From the NCBI GenBank assembly GCA_018400295.1, contig JAGYMZ010000014.1, positions 1-59,607 on the forward strand: a DNA stretch of 59,607 bases, written 5' to 3'. The notes under the pieces are model-generated. The model had not been told where the DNA came from. It ran no database searches and saw only the letters and a program-made list of their open reading frames with translations. A program made the translations under genes and the position numbers. This stretch comes from Bacteroidales bacterium. GTDB lineage: Bacteria > Bacteroidota > Bacteroidia > Bacteroidales > B18-G4. Positions 1 to 8,166 of the stretch are shown here, piece by piece (the stretch's first letter is position 1; the number at the start of each line of letters is the position of its first letter).

Positions 1-358
1 GGGATTTTTCAATAAGTTCCATTGCCCCGCGGAAATTCCCCGGAATATCAAGTTCCCTGGCCAGGCCATTGGCCGAACCCATCGGGATAATGGCCACGGG
101 GATCTCCAGGGGTATGACAATGCCGGCCACCAAATGGACCGTACCGTCGCCCCCGGCAATAACAACCAGATCCGGCCGGAACGCATCGATGGCTTGCTTA
201 ATGCTTTTCTCGTCCCCTTCGCCGGTGGTTTTTAGGATCTTCTGCCGGTATGCAGCATTTCCGTTTCCCGATCCGATATGTTCCAGGAATGCATCCTTTG
301 TGATCCCTCCGGATACGGGATTCACTATAAACAATCTTTTTTTGTACCTTTTCTCCAA
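1..358 (-). CDS. Diacylglycerol kinase family lipid kinase, N-terminal part (cut by window edge)
   Basis: The reverse strand encodes the N-terminal third of a DAGK_cat lipid kinase, which phosphorylates diacylglycerol or a related lipid. Seen: an N-terminal strand reading RLFIVNPVSGG, then LVVIAGGDGTVHLVAG (the GGDGT nucleotide-binding loop) and IPMGSANGLARELDIP, all diagnostic of the family. The frame runs off the window at base 1. No ATG lies in frame ahead of the first strand; a TTG at 358 is the likeliest start, with ATT at 361 as an alternative. The gene is divergent from the phosphatidate phosphatase gene at 394, with about 35 bases between the starts. The family call is firm; the start and exact lipid substrate are not. 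Confidence 0.82.
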   Translation of the reverse strand, partial: MEKRYKKRLFIVNPVSGGITKDAFLEHIGSGNGNAAYRQKILKTTGEGDEKSIKQAIDAFRPDLVVIAGGDGTVHLVAGIVIPLEIPVAIIPMGSANGLARELDIPGNFRGAMELIEKS

Positions 359-393
359 AATTGGAACCTTTTTTGTTATGAAATGAACCGACC

Positions 394-1437
394 ATGCGGA
401 AAGCGATTCCAAATATAGCAAAATCATTCCGTAGGACCTATGCTACGCTTAGGGAAATTATGGCCAATACCGGTACACCGCGGATATACCATTTATATGG
501 CTTCGGCACGCCCAGATCGGTCAACATCCTGGCACGGGTGGTTACTTCCCGGGCGCTGATCAAGCCCTCGGAAGACAAAACCCTGTGGCAAAACCTGAGG
601 GCGGCCATACGCAGGTACACGGGGAAACCCATTCCCGGTGTGATGGTCAAAGTGCAATTGGGTGCATTGTCCCATACCATCGAGTCCGATGCGCTGGGAT
701 ACGTCCGGACGGTCATGGAATTCACGGGAACCCCCCTGAATGATCACACCCTGAAATACACCATCCTGGGTGAAAAATACGACGTTTTTCACGAGACCAA
801 CGTTTTCATTAACGACGGAGGGGCGGATTTCGGCATTATTTCCGATATCGACGATACGGTGCTCGTATCCCATTCCACCACTTTCATGAAAAAGCTGCGC
901 CTGATGCTTTTTAAAAATGCCTTTTCCCGCATTCCCTTCCCGGGGGTGCCGGACTTTTATACGGCGCTGAAAAAAGGGAAAGGGGGAAACTCAGATAATC
1001 CCCTGTTTTACGTTTCTTCCAGTGAATGGAACCTGCTGGACCTGATCCGCGATTTCCTGGATTTTCATAACATCCCCCGCGGCGTTTTCCTGATGAACGA
1101 AAAGGAGATCAACCTGCTGCGGGTATGGAAATCCGGCAAAACAAAGCATGAACACAAACACGATAAGATAGATCAGCTGATGGACACCTTTCCCGATATG
1201 GACTTTATCCTGATCGGCGACTCGGGACAAAAAGATGCCTACATTTATAAAAAAACAGCCGAAGACTACCCGGGACGCATCCTGGCCATCTACATCCGAA
1301 AGATCAGCTCCGGCAGGAAATTCGAAAAGGTAAAATCCGACATGCACCGGCAAAAAAACGATGCCACCGATATGCTGTTCTTGCAAAAAACAAGCGAGGC
1401 CATGGTGCATGCCCGGAAAAAGGGATTTGTAAGCTAA
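394..1437 (+). CDS. App1-type phosphatidate phosphatase domain protein (DUF2183)
   Basis: A 347-residue protein of the APP1_cat/DUF2183 family, whose yeast member dephosphorylates phosphatidic acid to diacylglycerol. Seen: the DxDxT catalytic motif as D151-I-D-D-T155, followed by FYVSSSEWNLLDLIRDFL, a lysine in KHDKIDQL, and the acidic motif FILIGDSGQKD, in the HAD-like order expected. The first 140 residues are a beta-rich domain. There is no signal peptide, so it should act in the cytoplasm or at the inner face of the membrane. Its divergent neighbour is a lipid kinase making the opposite reaction, which supports a role in phosphatidate/diacylglycerol balance. Bacterial substrate specificity is inferred from the family. 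Confidence 0.85.
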   Translation: MRKAIPNIAKSFRRTYATLREIMANTGTPRIYHLYGFGTPRSVNILARVVTSRALIKPSEDKTLWQNLRAAIRRYTGKPIPGVMVKVQLGALSHTIESDALGYVRTVMEFTGTPLNDHTLKYTILGEKYDVFHETNVFINDGGADFGIISDIDDTVLVSHSTTFMKKLRLMLFKNAFSRIPFPGVPDFYTALKKGKGGNSDNPLFYVSSSEWNLLDLIRDFLDFHNIPRGVFLMNEKEINLLRVWKSGKTKHEHKHDKIDQLMDTFPDMDFILIGDSGQKDAYIYKKTAEDYPGRILAIYIRKISSGRKFEKVKSDMHRQKNDATDMLFLQKTSEAMVHARKKGFVS

Positions 1438-1527
1438 TGCCGCATGTTTCGGGTTTTCACCATATGTGTTTGATTTACAAATAAGAGGGCTGCGTAAAAA
1501 AATCTTTACAAATATCCCGTAATTTAT

Positions 1528-1535
1528 TATATTCG
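1528..1535 (+). promoter_or_regulatory. Candidate -7 element TATATTCG upstream of the lipoprotein cluster
   Basis: The 232-base gap 1438-1669 is AT-rich and holds TATATTCG, one base from the Bacteroidota -7 consensus TAnnTTTG, about 135 bases before the ATG at 1670. The same gap has a 10-base direct repeat CATTGCATTA at 1628-1637 and 1661-1670, the second copy ending on the start codon. The element is assigned by pattern only. Confidence 0.35.
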
Positions 1536-1669
1536 GGGACTGAAAAAAAGGCGGGTTCATTTTGTTGCACATTGCCTGTTCATAGCGGGTATAAAATTAT
1601 AAATCGCTTATAAATAACATTTTACACCATTGCATTACAACCTAATTTATTCATCAAAATCATTGCATT

Positions 1670-2254
1670 ATGAAAATGAAAATTACCCAAGTCGCATTTT
1701 TGGCAATGTTTATTGCCATTGCAGGAATTGTCACCCAGGGATGTAAATCCAAAAAAGAAGTGGCTGCTCCTTCAGGGGAAGTAGAGATCACAACGTACTG
1801 CTCTGAATTTCAAACCGATAACGAATATTTCAGGGCAAACCAGGTTGGCGAAAGCCTCGATCAGTCCGTTTCCAAGAAAAAAGCCCTGAGCAACGCCAAA
1901 GCGGAACTTGCTTCCTCCATCGAAACCACCATGAAAGCTACTTTTGATAATTATGTGAATTCCAGGGAGCTGAACAATGTGGAAGAAGTGGAAGAAAGAT
2001 ACGAAGGCTTGTCAAGGGAAGTAACCAACCAAAAGCTGAATGGTATCCGGACCATCTGCGAAAAGCAGACCAAAACCGAAGAAGGAAAATATAAAACATA
2101 TATTGCCATAGAACTCGCCGGCGATGAGATCATGTCGGCCATGAACCAGCGCCTGCCTGCTGACGCCAAGCTTAAAATCGACTACGATTACGAAAAGTTC
2201 AAAGAGACCTTCAACGAGGAAATGGATAAGCTGGAAAAGGACAGGGGATATTAG
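1670..2254 (+). CDS. LPP20-like lipoprotein
   Basis: A 194-residue predicted lipoprotein. Seen: a basic n-region, a hydrophobic stretch of about 16 residues and a lipobox ending TQGC, so the mature protein should begin at the cysteine near residue 25 and be anchored in a membrane facing the periplasm. The mature part has the LPP20/FlgT-like layout: a region starting FRANQVGESLDQSVSKKKAL followed by a helix rich in A, K and E, then a strand reading YKTYIAIELAGDEIM. It is the first of seven co-directional genes for exported proteins. The molecular role of this family is unknown; I infer only that it works at the envelope with its neighbours. Confidence 0.65.
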   Translation: MKMKITQVAFLAMFIAIAGIVTQGCKSKKEVAAPSGEVEITTYCSEFQTDNEYFRANQVGESLDQSVSKKKALSNAKAELASSIETTMKATFDNYVNSRELNNVEEVEERYEGLSREVTNQKLNGIRTICEKQTKTEEGKYKTYIAIELAGDEIMSAMNQRLPADAKLKIDYDYEKFKETFNEEMDKLEKDRGY

Positions 2255-2330
2255 GCCCAGCCGCTCCTTCATGTACAGGTAACTGTCCGAATGTGTTGCT
2301 GAAACATCGGCGCAAATGAATTGCACGCAT

Positions 2331-2363
2331 GTAACGCGTTACGCATGGCGCGTGGCGCGTTAC
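2331..2363. repeat. GC-rich inverted repeat built on GTAACGCGTTAC
   Basis: The 12-base perfect palindrome GTAACGCGTTAC (2331-2342) is followed by CGCGTTAC (2356-2363), which also pairs with GTAACGCG at 2331-2338. The composition is unlike the surrounding sequence. A short T-run (2364-2367) follows, so it could act as a weak terminator or an operator ahead of the next gene; it also looks like a dispersed intergenic repeat. Confidence 0.6.
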
Positions 2364-2377
2364 TTTTAAACGATTGT

Positions 2378-3547
2378 ATGAGTAGTCTTTACACCTCCAC
2401 CAGATGCACTGAAATCCGTAACCGGATCCCGGTCCCTGCATATTCTTATCCGGCAACAGCAGCGAAAACCACCAGTCCACGTTGCGTATGCCTGTCCAAA
2501 GCGGGATCATACATCATGCTTTTCGTGCTCCTCTTTGCATCCGTTTCATTGTTCGCCCAAAACGGCGAATCCCCCCTGCAGCAAAGCTATAAAAGGTTCC
2601 TGGAAGAATTTCACAGGGAAATGGAAGGCTATGAAAAGGAAACCGTGGATACATCCACACCCTACATCCTGACCAATCCGGAACCCCTGCCGGATTTCAT
2701 GAACGACATACCCCCTTCCGACCACAATACCATTTACATCGCGGGAATATCCGATCCGTTGATGTCGCCCGGAGAAGGCCGTGAACAAGCGCTGCTGCGG
2801 GCCCGGATGCTTGCCGGGATAATGAAGGGATGCACCGTGAAACTTATTTCCGATTATTATGTCAGCGAAAGCAGCGCCCGCGACCTGGGATCCGTTTCCG
2901 GAAAATATCAGGACTTTTACATGATCCATACAGCATTTGCTTACGATTCCCTCGAATTTAACATACTGCGGGATACGGTGAATGCATTCGGGGAAACGGT
3001 CATGCTCGTTGCATTTACAAAAAGCCCCGCCCCGGATACCGACACGCTGGTTGGTTCCAGTAGCGCACACACCCTGGAAAGGATCATGGACAAGCATTCG
3101 GAGATCACCCTGAAAAGCTACCTGCAATGCCGCAACAAGATGTCCTGCATTCCTGAACCCCAATCCATGCAGTTTATCAGCGCCAGCTTCAATAAATTCT
3201 TTGAAACCTCCTCGGAATTCAACCATAAGAAAATACCACCCACACCCTATACCCTGAAATACAAAAGCAATACCGACAGTATTGCTCCGCAGGACATCCC
3301 GACAACACTTCGCCAGGGCCTGTGGAATGCATACTTCATCGGTATCCTTAAACATATCTTTTTAGAGGCACGGACCTTATCCGGCCATCTGGACGCCCTT
3401 CAGGATATGCATACTTCCACCACCAAAACCTTTACCCGCGAATCGGCCATAAATCCGTTATACATTCAGCTTGAGAAAATCAATGTCCTTAACAACAGGA
3501 TGTCGGTAAATGTCAGTTTCATTAATGCCCGCAATCATGAAAAATAA
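2378..3547 (+). CDS. Exported protein with LPP20/FlgT-like region
   Basis: A predicted exported protein of 389 residues from the ATG at 2378. An in-frame ATG at 2321 would make the palindromic repeat coding and is unlikely; the ATG at 2516 would leave a signal peptide with no basic n-region, so 2378 is chosen with modest confidence. Seen: hydrophobic core LFVLLFASVSLFAQ, then a short charged helix, and a region starting NTIYIAGISDPLMSPGEGREQALLRA whose pattern (glycine, Ser-Pro, then an alanine-rich helix) resembles LPP20-type domains. The rest has no family I recognise. Its stop overlaps the start of the next gene, suggesting coupled translation. Confidence 0.6.
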   Translation: MSSLYTSTRCTEIRNRIPVPAYSYPATAAKTTSPRCVCLSKAGSYIMLFVLLFASVSLFAQNGESPLQQSYKRFLEEFHREMEGYEKETVDTSTPYILTNPEPLPDFMNDIPPSDHNTIYIAGISDPLMSPGEGREQALLRARMLAGIMKGCTVKLISDYYVSESSARDLGSVSGKYQDFYMIHTAFAYDSLEFNILRDTVNAFGETVMLVAFTKSPAPDTDTLVGSSSAHTLERIMDKHSEITLKSYLQCRNKMSCIPEPQSMQFISASFNKFFETSSEFNHKKIPPTPYTLKYKSNTDSIAPQDIPTTLRQGLWNAYFIGILKHIFLEARTLSGHLDALQDMHTSTTKTFTRESAINPLYIQLEKINVLNNRMSVNVSFINARNHEK

Positions 3548-6185
3548 AAACATTCCATTCCGCATCACCATCCTTGCCATGTTCATGTTTTCTGCCGTCA
3601 TGCAGGGACAAACCTTTGAGGAATTTAAAAAACAACGGGAAAAGGAAATGAAGCAAATGAAAACAGAGCGGCAGGAATTCCTTCAAAAAATGCAGAAATC
3701 CTTCGATACGTACGTGGAACAACGAAATAAAGAATTTGCAGATTACCTGGAGAACGAATGGGAGCAGTTCAGCCTGTTCAAAGCCAGAAAACCGGTGTTC
3801 CGCCCCAAGCCGGATGAAATGCCCGAATTCAGCCTCCGCAAAGACGAAGAAATTCAAAAGATCCCTTCCATCAACAACATCCTTGAGCTAAAAACCAAAC
3901 CGGGGAAGGAGACATTGTTGCCCCGTGTTCATGGCACCGCGGTGGACGTTGGGAACCGGCTTACCCTGGAAGTAGAATTCTACGGGGATGTGATCACCCT
4001 GGAAGCCGATGAGGACCTTTTCCGGGAGCCTGAAAACAGCCTTGATGAAGCATCCATCAGCCGGTACTGGAGCAAACTCAGTGAAACGGATTACAACGGG
4101 CTCATCGACCAGCTTACCGAATTCCACACCCTCATGAACCTTAACGATTGGGGATACTTTCAGCTTCTGAGCAAAACGGCAGATGCCCTGTACCGGGATT
4201 CATCCGCCGGGGCCACCCTGTTCCAATGGTTTATGATGCTACAATCCGGATACGACGCCCGGGTAGCGTTTAACAGTCAGTCCGTTACACTGCTCCTGCC
4301 ATCCTTCCAAACCATTTATTTCAAGCGTTTCCTTGAAATGGACGGCGTTACATACTACCTTATGGAGGATATTGAAGGGGATGAGATACACACCTATACA
4401 TCCGATTTCCCGGATGCCACGAAGATCATGGACTTTAACATATACCGCCCCATATACTTCAGCGGGCCTTCCCTGGAGAAAAAGGTTTCATTTACCCATA
4501 ATTCCAAAGAATATGATTTTACATTCCTGTATAATAAAAACATGATGGATTTCTATGCTGGCTATCCGGTAGTGGACATCAATGTGTATTTTAACGCCGC
4601 CATGCCGGTTGAAAGCAAGGAATCCATCCTGCAGGGCTTTATGCCGGTGATTGATCAAATGGATACCCATGAAGCCCTGACCTTCCTGCTGGCGTTCGTG
4701 CAAGGTTCTTTCGATTATAAAACCGACCAGGAGCAATTCGGGCACGAGAAATTTTTCTTCCCGGCGGAAGTCTTTTATTACCCGTATTCGGATTGTGAAG
4801 ACCGCTCGGCGCTGTTCACCTACCTTGTATCGGAGCTCCTGGACTTGAAGGTCATCGGGCTGACCTACACCGGACACGTGGCCACCGCCGTGCACCTTGA
4901 AACAGAAGTGGCGGGTGATTTCCTTGTGTATGAGAACGAAAAATATGTGATCGCCGACCCTACTTATGTGAATGCCCCGCTGGGCATGACCATGCCGGAA
5001 TACCGCGGACAAAATGCCGATGTGATCCAGCTGGCCAACCGGAACCACCAGTGGGAACGCATCAATATGTTCTGGGAGCTGGCCATGGCCTCCGGAGGCA
5101 AACGGGGCGGTAACCTGAACGATGCCGTGATCGATGAGGAAGGCAATGCATACCTTACAGGTTTTATCGACGGCCAGGCCGGCTTCGGCAAACACCGGTT
5201 TGAATCCCCGGACGGCAAAAGAAAAATGTTCGTAGTCAGATACGATAAGGATGGAAATGTATCCTGGGCAGATGTGTACCAGGGAGACGGCAGCTCTGCC
5301 GGTTTTGCGATAACCCTCGACGTTAACGGATTCCCTGTCGCAGCAGGTTCCTTCAACGGCCGCATCAGTCCGGGCGAAGCCGAACTGAGCCTCACATCCG
5401 GGGAGGGCCGGAACGATGTGATGATGGCCAAGTATAACAGCCGCGGCAGACTGATATGGGCGGGGCGCTCAGGCCTGGATGAATACAGGCAGGATACCTA
5501 CCTTTCATACGTGACCTGGTTCGGGCCAAACGGGGAACATGAAAAAACCCGGCTCTTCAATGAAAATGAGAATTTCAGGAATTTCGGGCTCTATGCGGCC
5601 TCCGATGGAAGGATATATTTTGCGGGAGCTTTCAATAATACCACCGGGATGAATTACGCCACCCTGGCACTGAACGACGGCAGGGTGCAAAACCCCGTGG
5701 AAAGCCTGAAAGCGGAAAACGATATCCTGCTCAAAGATAATTACGACCCGACCATCGCCGGTATGTTCGCAGCAGCCAACCTGATGCTGTACAACGGGTT
5801 CAAAATATCGGGACGGGATGCACAACAGGCACTGGATAAGTATAACCCGGACTTCCGTAAAAAATATGATGCGATATATGAAAACCTGGGCAAGATCAAT
5901 TTCATTATGAACGATGAAGGGATCATCAACATTTCCACCTCCGACGGGAATTCGGTGCGCATCGACAAGATAAAGATCAACAACGGCTCGAGAATTAAAA
6001 TCAACGGCTACCCATCGGGCGATGCACAGATCAACGTGCTGAGCGGCATTGAAGTGGGCAAGCTGGTGGTATGGTTCAACCTGAATTTTATCAGAATGTT
6101 CAAGCTTAACGGGGATTTGCTGTTCGACTATGATTCCGACCATACACAGAAACTCATGAATTTGAAGGAGGATATTTTGGAATAG
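3537..6185 (+). CDS. Secreted transglutaminase-like protein with C-terminal beta-propeller-type repeats
   Basis: A predicted 882-residue exported protein starting at 3537, the ATG embedded in the end of the preceding gene. Seen in order: signal peptide ending near MQG; a charged coiled-coil (about residues 25-75, many E/K/Q); a large middle region; and a transglutaminase-like core with candidate triad C420 (PYSDCEDRS), H453 (ATAVH) and D474 (VIADPTY). After it come repeats such as EGNAYLTGFIDG and VNGFPVAAGSFNG, each followed by a RYDKDGNVSWA-like strand, which resemble SBBP-type beta-propeller repeats. The triad fits a cysteine protease or cross-linking enzyme of the transglutaminase superfamily. 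Substrate unknown. It is the largest product of the cluster. Confidence 0.68.
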   Translation: MKNKNIPFRITILAMFMFSAVMQGQTFEEFKKQREKEMKQMKTERQEFLQKMQKSFDTYVEQRNKEFADYLENEWEQFSLFKARKPVFRPKPDEMPEFSLRKDEEIQKIPSINNILELKTKPGKETLLPRVHGTAVDVGNRLTLEVEFYGDVITLEADEDLFREPENSLDEASISRYWSKLSETDYNGLIDQLTEFHTLMNLNDWGYFQLLSKTADALYRDSSAGATLFQWFMMLQSGYDARVAFNSQSVTLLLPSFQTIYFKRFLEMDGVTYYLMEDIEGDEIHTYTSDFPDATKIMDFNIYRPIYFSGPSLEKKVSFTHNSKEYDFTFLYNKNMMDFYAGYPVVDINVYFNAAMPVESKESILQGFMPVIDQMDTHEALTFLLAFVQGSFDYKTDQEQFGHEKFFFPAEVFYYPYSDCEDRSALFTYLVSELLDLKVIGLTYTGHVATAVHLETEVAGDFLVYENEKYVIADPTYVNAPLGMTMPEYRGQNADVIQLANRNHQWERINMFWELAMASGGKRGGNLNDAVIDEEGNAYLTGFIDGQAGFGKHRFESPDGKRKMFVVRYDKDGNVSWADVYQGDGSSAGFAITLDVNGFPVAAGSFNGRISPGEAELSLTSGEGRNDVMMAKYNSRGRLIWAGRSGLDEYRQDTYLSYVTWFGPNGEHEKTRLFNENENFRNFGLYAASDGRIYFAGAFNNTTGMNYATLALNDGRVQNPVESLKAENDILLKDNYDPTIAGMFAAANLMLYNGFKISGRDAQQALDKYNPDFRKKYDAIYENLGKINFIMNDEGIINISTSDGNSVRIDKIKINNGSRIKINGYPSGDAQINVLSGIEVGKLVVWFNLNFIRMFKLNGDLLFDYDSDHTQKLMNLKEDILE

Positions 6186-6252
6186 GTACGGATCGTGCCG
6201 GAAAAATATGGCCAATATCAGAAATGAATATTATTAACAAGCATAGAAAACC

Positions 6253-7239
6253 ATGAAATCAAAAATCCTGCCCCGGGTTATCCTGGCTCTCCTGATCACA
6301 GGAACGATCGCCTTTTCCTGTAAGAAGACCGAGCTGGAAAGGCTGCCTTTGGTGGTGACCATTCCCCCGACCAACATCACGGATAATTCCGCTACGGCCC
6401 ACGGGCTCATCTCCGATCTTGGCGATGGGGAAGTGTCGAAATACGGCTTTTGTTATGTGCCTGCCCCGGACACACCGACGGTTCAGAATGCGGGATATTA
6501 TTACGAAAAATTAGCCGATACAGGGCTGTACTCCATCAATATTACCGGTCTGTCTGCGGCCACCAAATATAACCACCGCGCCTATATGGTAACTTCCCAG
6601 GGACCGGTTTATGGAAGGGTGGTGGAATTCTGGACGGGTGGGACAGGTTCCGGCAACTGGTATTTCTACGATGACGGCTATAATTTTAACTCCATCGGTC
6701 TGACCGGAGGGGGCAACTTTACCGCTGCAATCCGCCTTTACATGAACGATCTCCCCTCCCAATCCAGCCTGAGGATCACCAAAATAAGTTTTTATGTGAC
6801 CAACGATTTGAATACAGATTATGAACTTGCCATCCGGACACTAATCCAGGGAACCACCTATCTTGAATATTCACAGCCGGTCAATGGAATTACCGGGACA
6901 TATGCCGAATATGAACTGGATGATCCCTTTGAAATACCGGAAGGCATCGATGGGATCTATGCAGGATATTTTGTTGCGGACCCATTTGGATTTCTTCCGG
7001 CCGGTATAGATGCCGGACCAGCCAACCCGGACGGAAACGGCGATAAGATCCTTATTGAAGGGGAAAATACCTGGGAAAACCTAAGTGATTTTGGCTGGGA
7101 CAACAACTGGAACATACAGGTTTACATTGAAAACAGTAAAGGCGAAGAATTCATGTATGTGCCGGGTAAGAAACCGGCCGGAATTATTGAATCAGGAGAA
7201 AATGCAGGATCAAACATTGAAATTAAAGGAAAAAAATAA
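6253..7239 (+). CDS. Lipoprotein with FN3-like N-terminal domain
   Basis: A 328-residue predicted lipoprotein: basic n-region, hydrophobic core and lipobox ending AFSC. The next 95 residues look like the Bacteroidota fibronectin type III-like module (ITDNSATAHGLISDLGDGEVSKYGFCY, then AATKYNHRAYMVTSQGPVYG). The remainder is beta-rich and contains aromatic and aspartate residues; no enzyme motif is visible. It sits between the transglutaminase-like and the small membrane protein genes, 67 bases after the former. A surface-exposed binding or scaffold role is an inference from FN3 modules in similar lipoproteins. Confidence 0.65.
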   Translation: MKSKILPRVILALLITGTIAFSCKKTELERLPLVVTIPPTNITDNSATAHGLISDLGDGEVSKYGFCYVPAPDTPTVQNAGYYYEKLADTGLYSINITGLSAATKYNHRAYMVTSQGPVYGRVVEFWTGGTGSGNWYFYDDGYNFNSIGLTGGGNFTAAIRLYMNDLPSQSSLRITKISFYVTNDLNTDYELAIRTLIQGTTYLEYSQPVNGITGTYAEYELDDPFEIPEGIDGIYAGYFVADPFGFLPAGIDAGPANPDGNGDKILIEGENTWENLSDFGWDNNWNIQVYIENSKGEEFMYVPGKKPAGIIESGENAGSNIEIKGKK

Positions 7240-7260
7240 CATCAGGCCACGATGAGCCGG

Positions 7261-7323
7261 GATGACATCTCTTATATAGCTGATATACAAGGGGTAACAT
7301 CCAGATGTCATCTAGATGTCATC
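7261..7323. repeat. Three copies of a 10-base element (AGATGTCATC), one inverted
   Basis: GATGACATCT at 7261-7270 is the exact reverse complement of AGATGTCATC, which occurs at 7303-7312 and again at 7314-7323. The cluster fills the gap between two genes of the exported-protein operon and ends 20 bases before the next ATG. It may be an operator, an mRNA hairpin or a dispersed intergenic repeat. Confidence 0.65.
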
Positions 7324-7343
7324 CGATAAACCCACAAAAAAAC

Positions 7344-8150
7344 ATGAAAAACAACAAACACATCCTCGCATTGCTGGCTTTTCTGATCTGCCTGCCGGGT
7401 ATCCTGCCGGGACAGTCCATCACCAATGTGGATTTTTACCAGGATGATAATGACCTGGTCATTGTATACGACATCGTTGCTTATGATAAAGATCAAACCT
7501 TTAATATTTGGGTCAAGGTATACGACTCGAAAGGAAACCTTTTCAATCCTTATACCCTCTCCGGAGATGTAGGATCGGACATCACCGGGGGAAAGGCCAA
7601 ACGGATCCGCTGGGATATGGTGGCCGATGAAGTAATGATCGATGAAGAAATCTATGTAGAAGTATTGGGGAAACCAGAACCCCGTCCGCAGCAAAAAATT
7701 GCCCATACCAAAATCCCTGAAAAAACCGAACCAAAAGGCCAGAAACGGATCAGTGTAGGCGGCGCATTGGCCCTTTCAGCCATTCTTCCAGGCCTCGGGA
7801 TTTCTGTGGCAAGCCAGGGGGGAGCACAATGGCTTATCGGAGTGGGTACCTATGGACTGATCGGAGGTTCCATATTGCTTAATCACGGCGCGTACAACAA
7901 ATACGAAGATTATAAAGTGGAAGAAGACCCCACAAAGAGAAATGATCTATTCACGCAAGCCGAAAACCAGGACATGGCTTCCAAGATATTTATGGGTGCT
8001 GCCGCGGTAGTATGGCTGGGCAATATGGTCTTAACAGGCGTTCAAACAGCCGGCATAAACCGTGATGCAAAAGGATCAAAATTATCTGTGAACGGTGGGT
8101 ATGATCCCCGGCACCAAGCACCAATCATAGGATTGACCATTAAATTATAG
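7344..8150 (+). CDS. Exported membrane protein of unknown function
   Basis: A 268-residue protein starting at 7344, chosen over the upstream in-frame ATG at 7305 because that one lies in the repeat cluster and precedes the signal peptide. Seen: signal peptide ending near LPGQS; a beta-rich domain of about 90 residues (ITNVDFYQDDNDLVIVYDIV, then RIRWDMVADE); a proline/lysine-rich linker; and glycine-rich hydrophobic segments (ALSAILPGLGISVASQG, GVGTYGLIGGSILL, IFMGAAAVVWLGNMVLTGV) that could be membrane helices. The final 20 residues end in a short strand. I do not recognise the family. It is 16 bases ahead of the caspase gene, so the two are probably co-transcribed. Confidence 0.6.
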   Translation: MKNNKHILALLAFLICLPGILPGQSITNVDFYQDDNDLVIVYDIVAYDKDQTFNIWVKVYDSKGNLFNPYTLSGDVGSDITGGKAKRIRWDMVADEVMIDEEIYVEVLGKPEPRPQQKIAHTKIPEKTEPKGQKRISVGGALALSAILPGLGISVASQGGAQWLIGVGTYGLIGGSILLNHGAYNKYEDYKVEEDPTKRNDLFTQAENQDMASKIFMGAAAVVWLGNMVLTGVQTAGINRDAKGSKLSVNGGYDPRHQAPIIGLTIKL

Positions 8151-8166
8151 TAAATAATATATAGCC

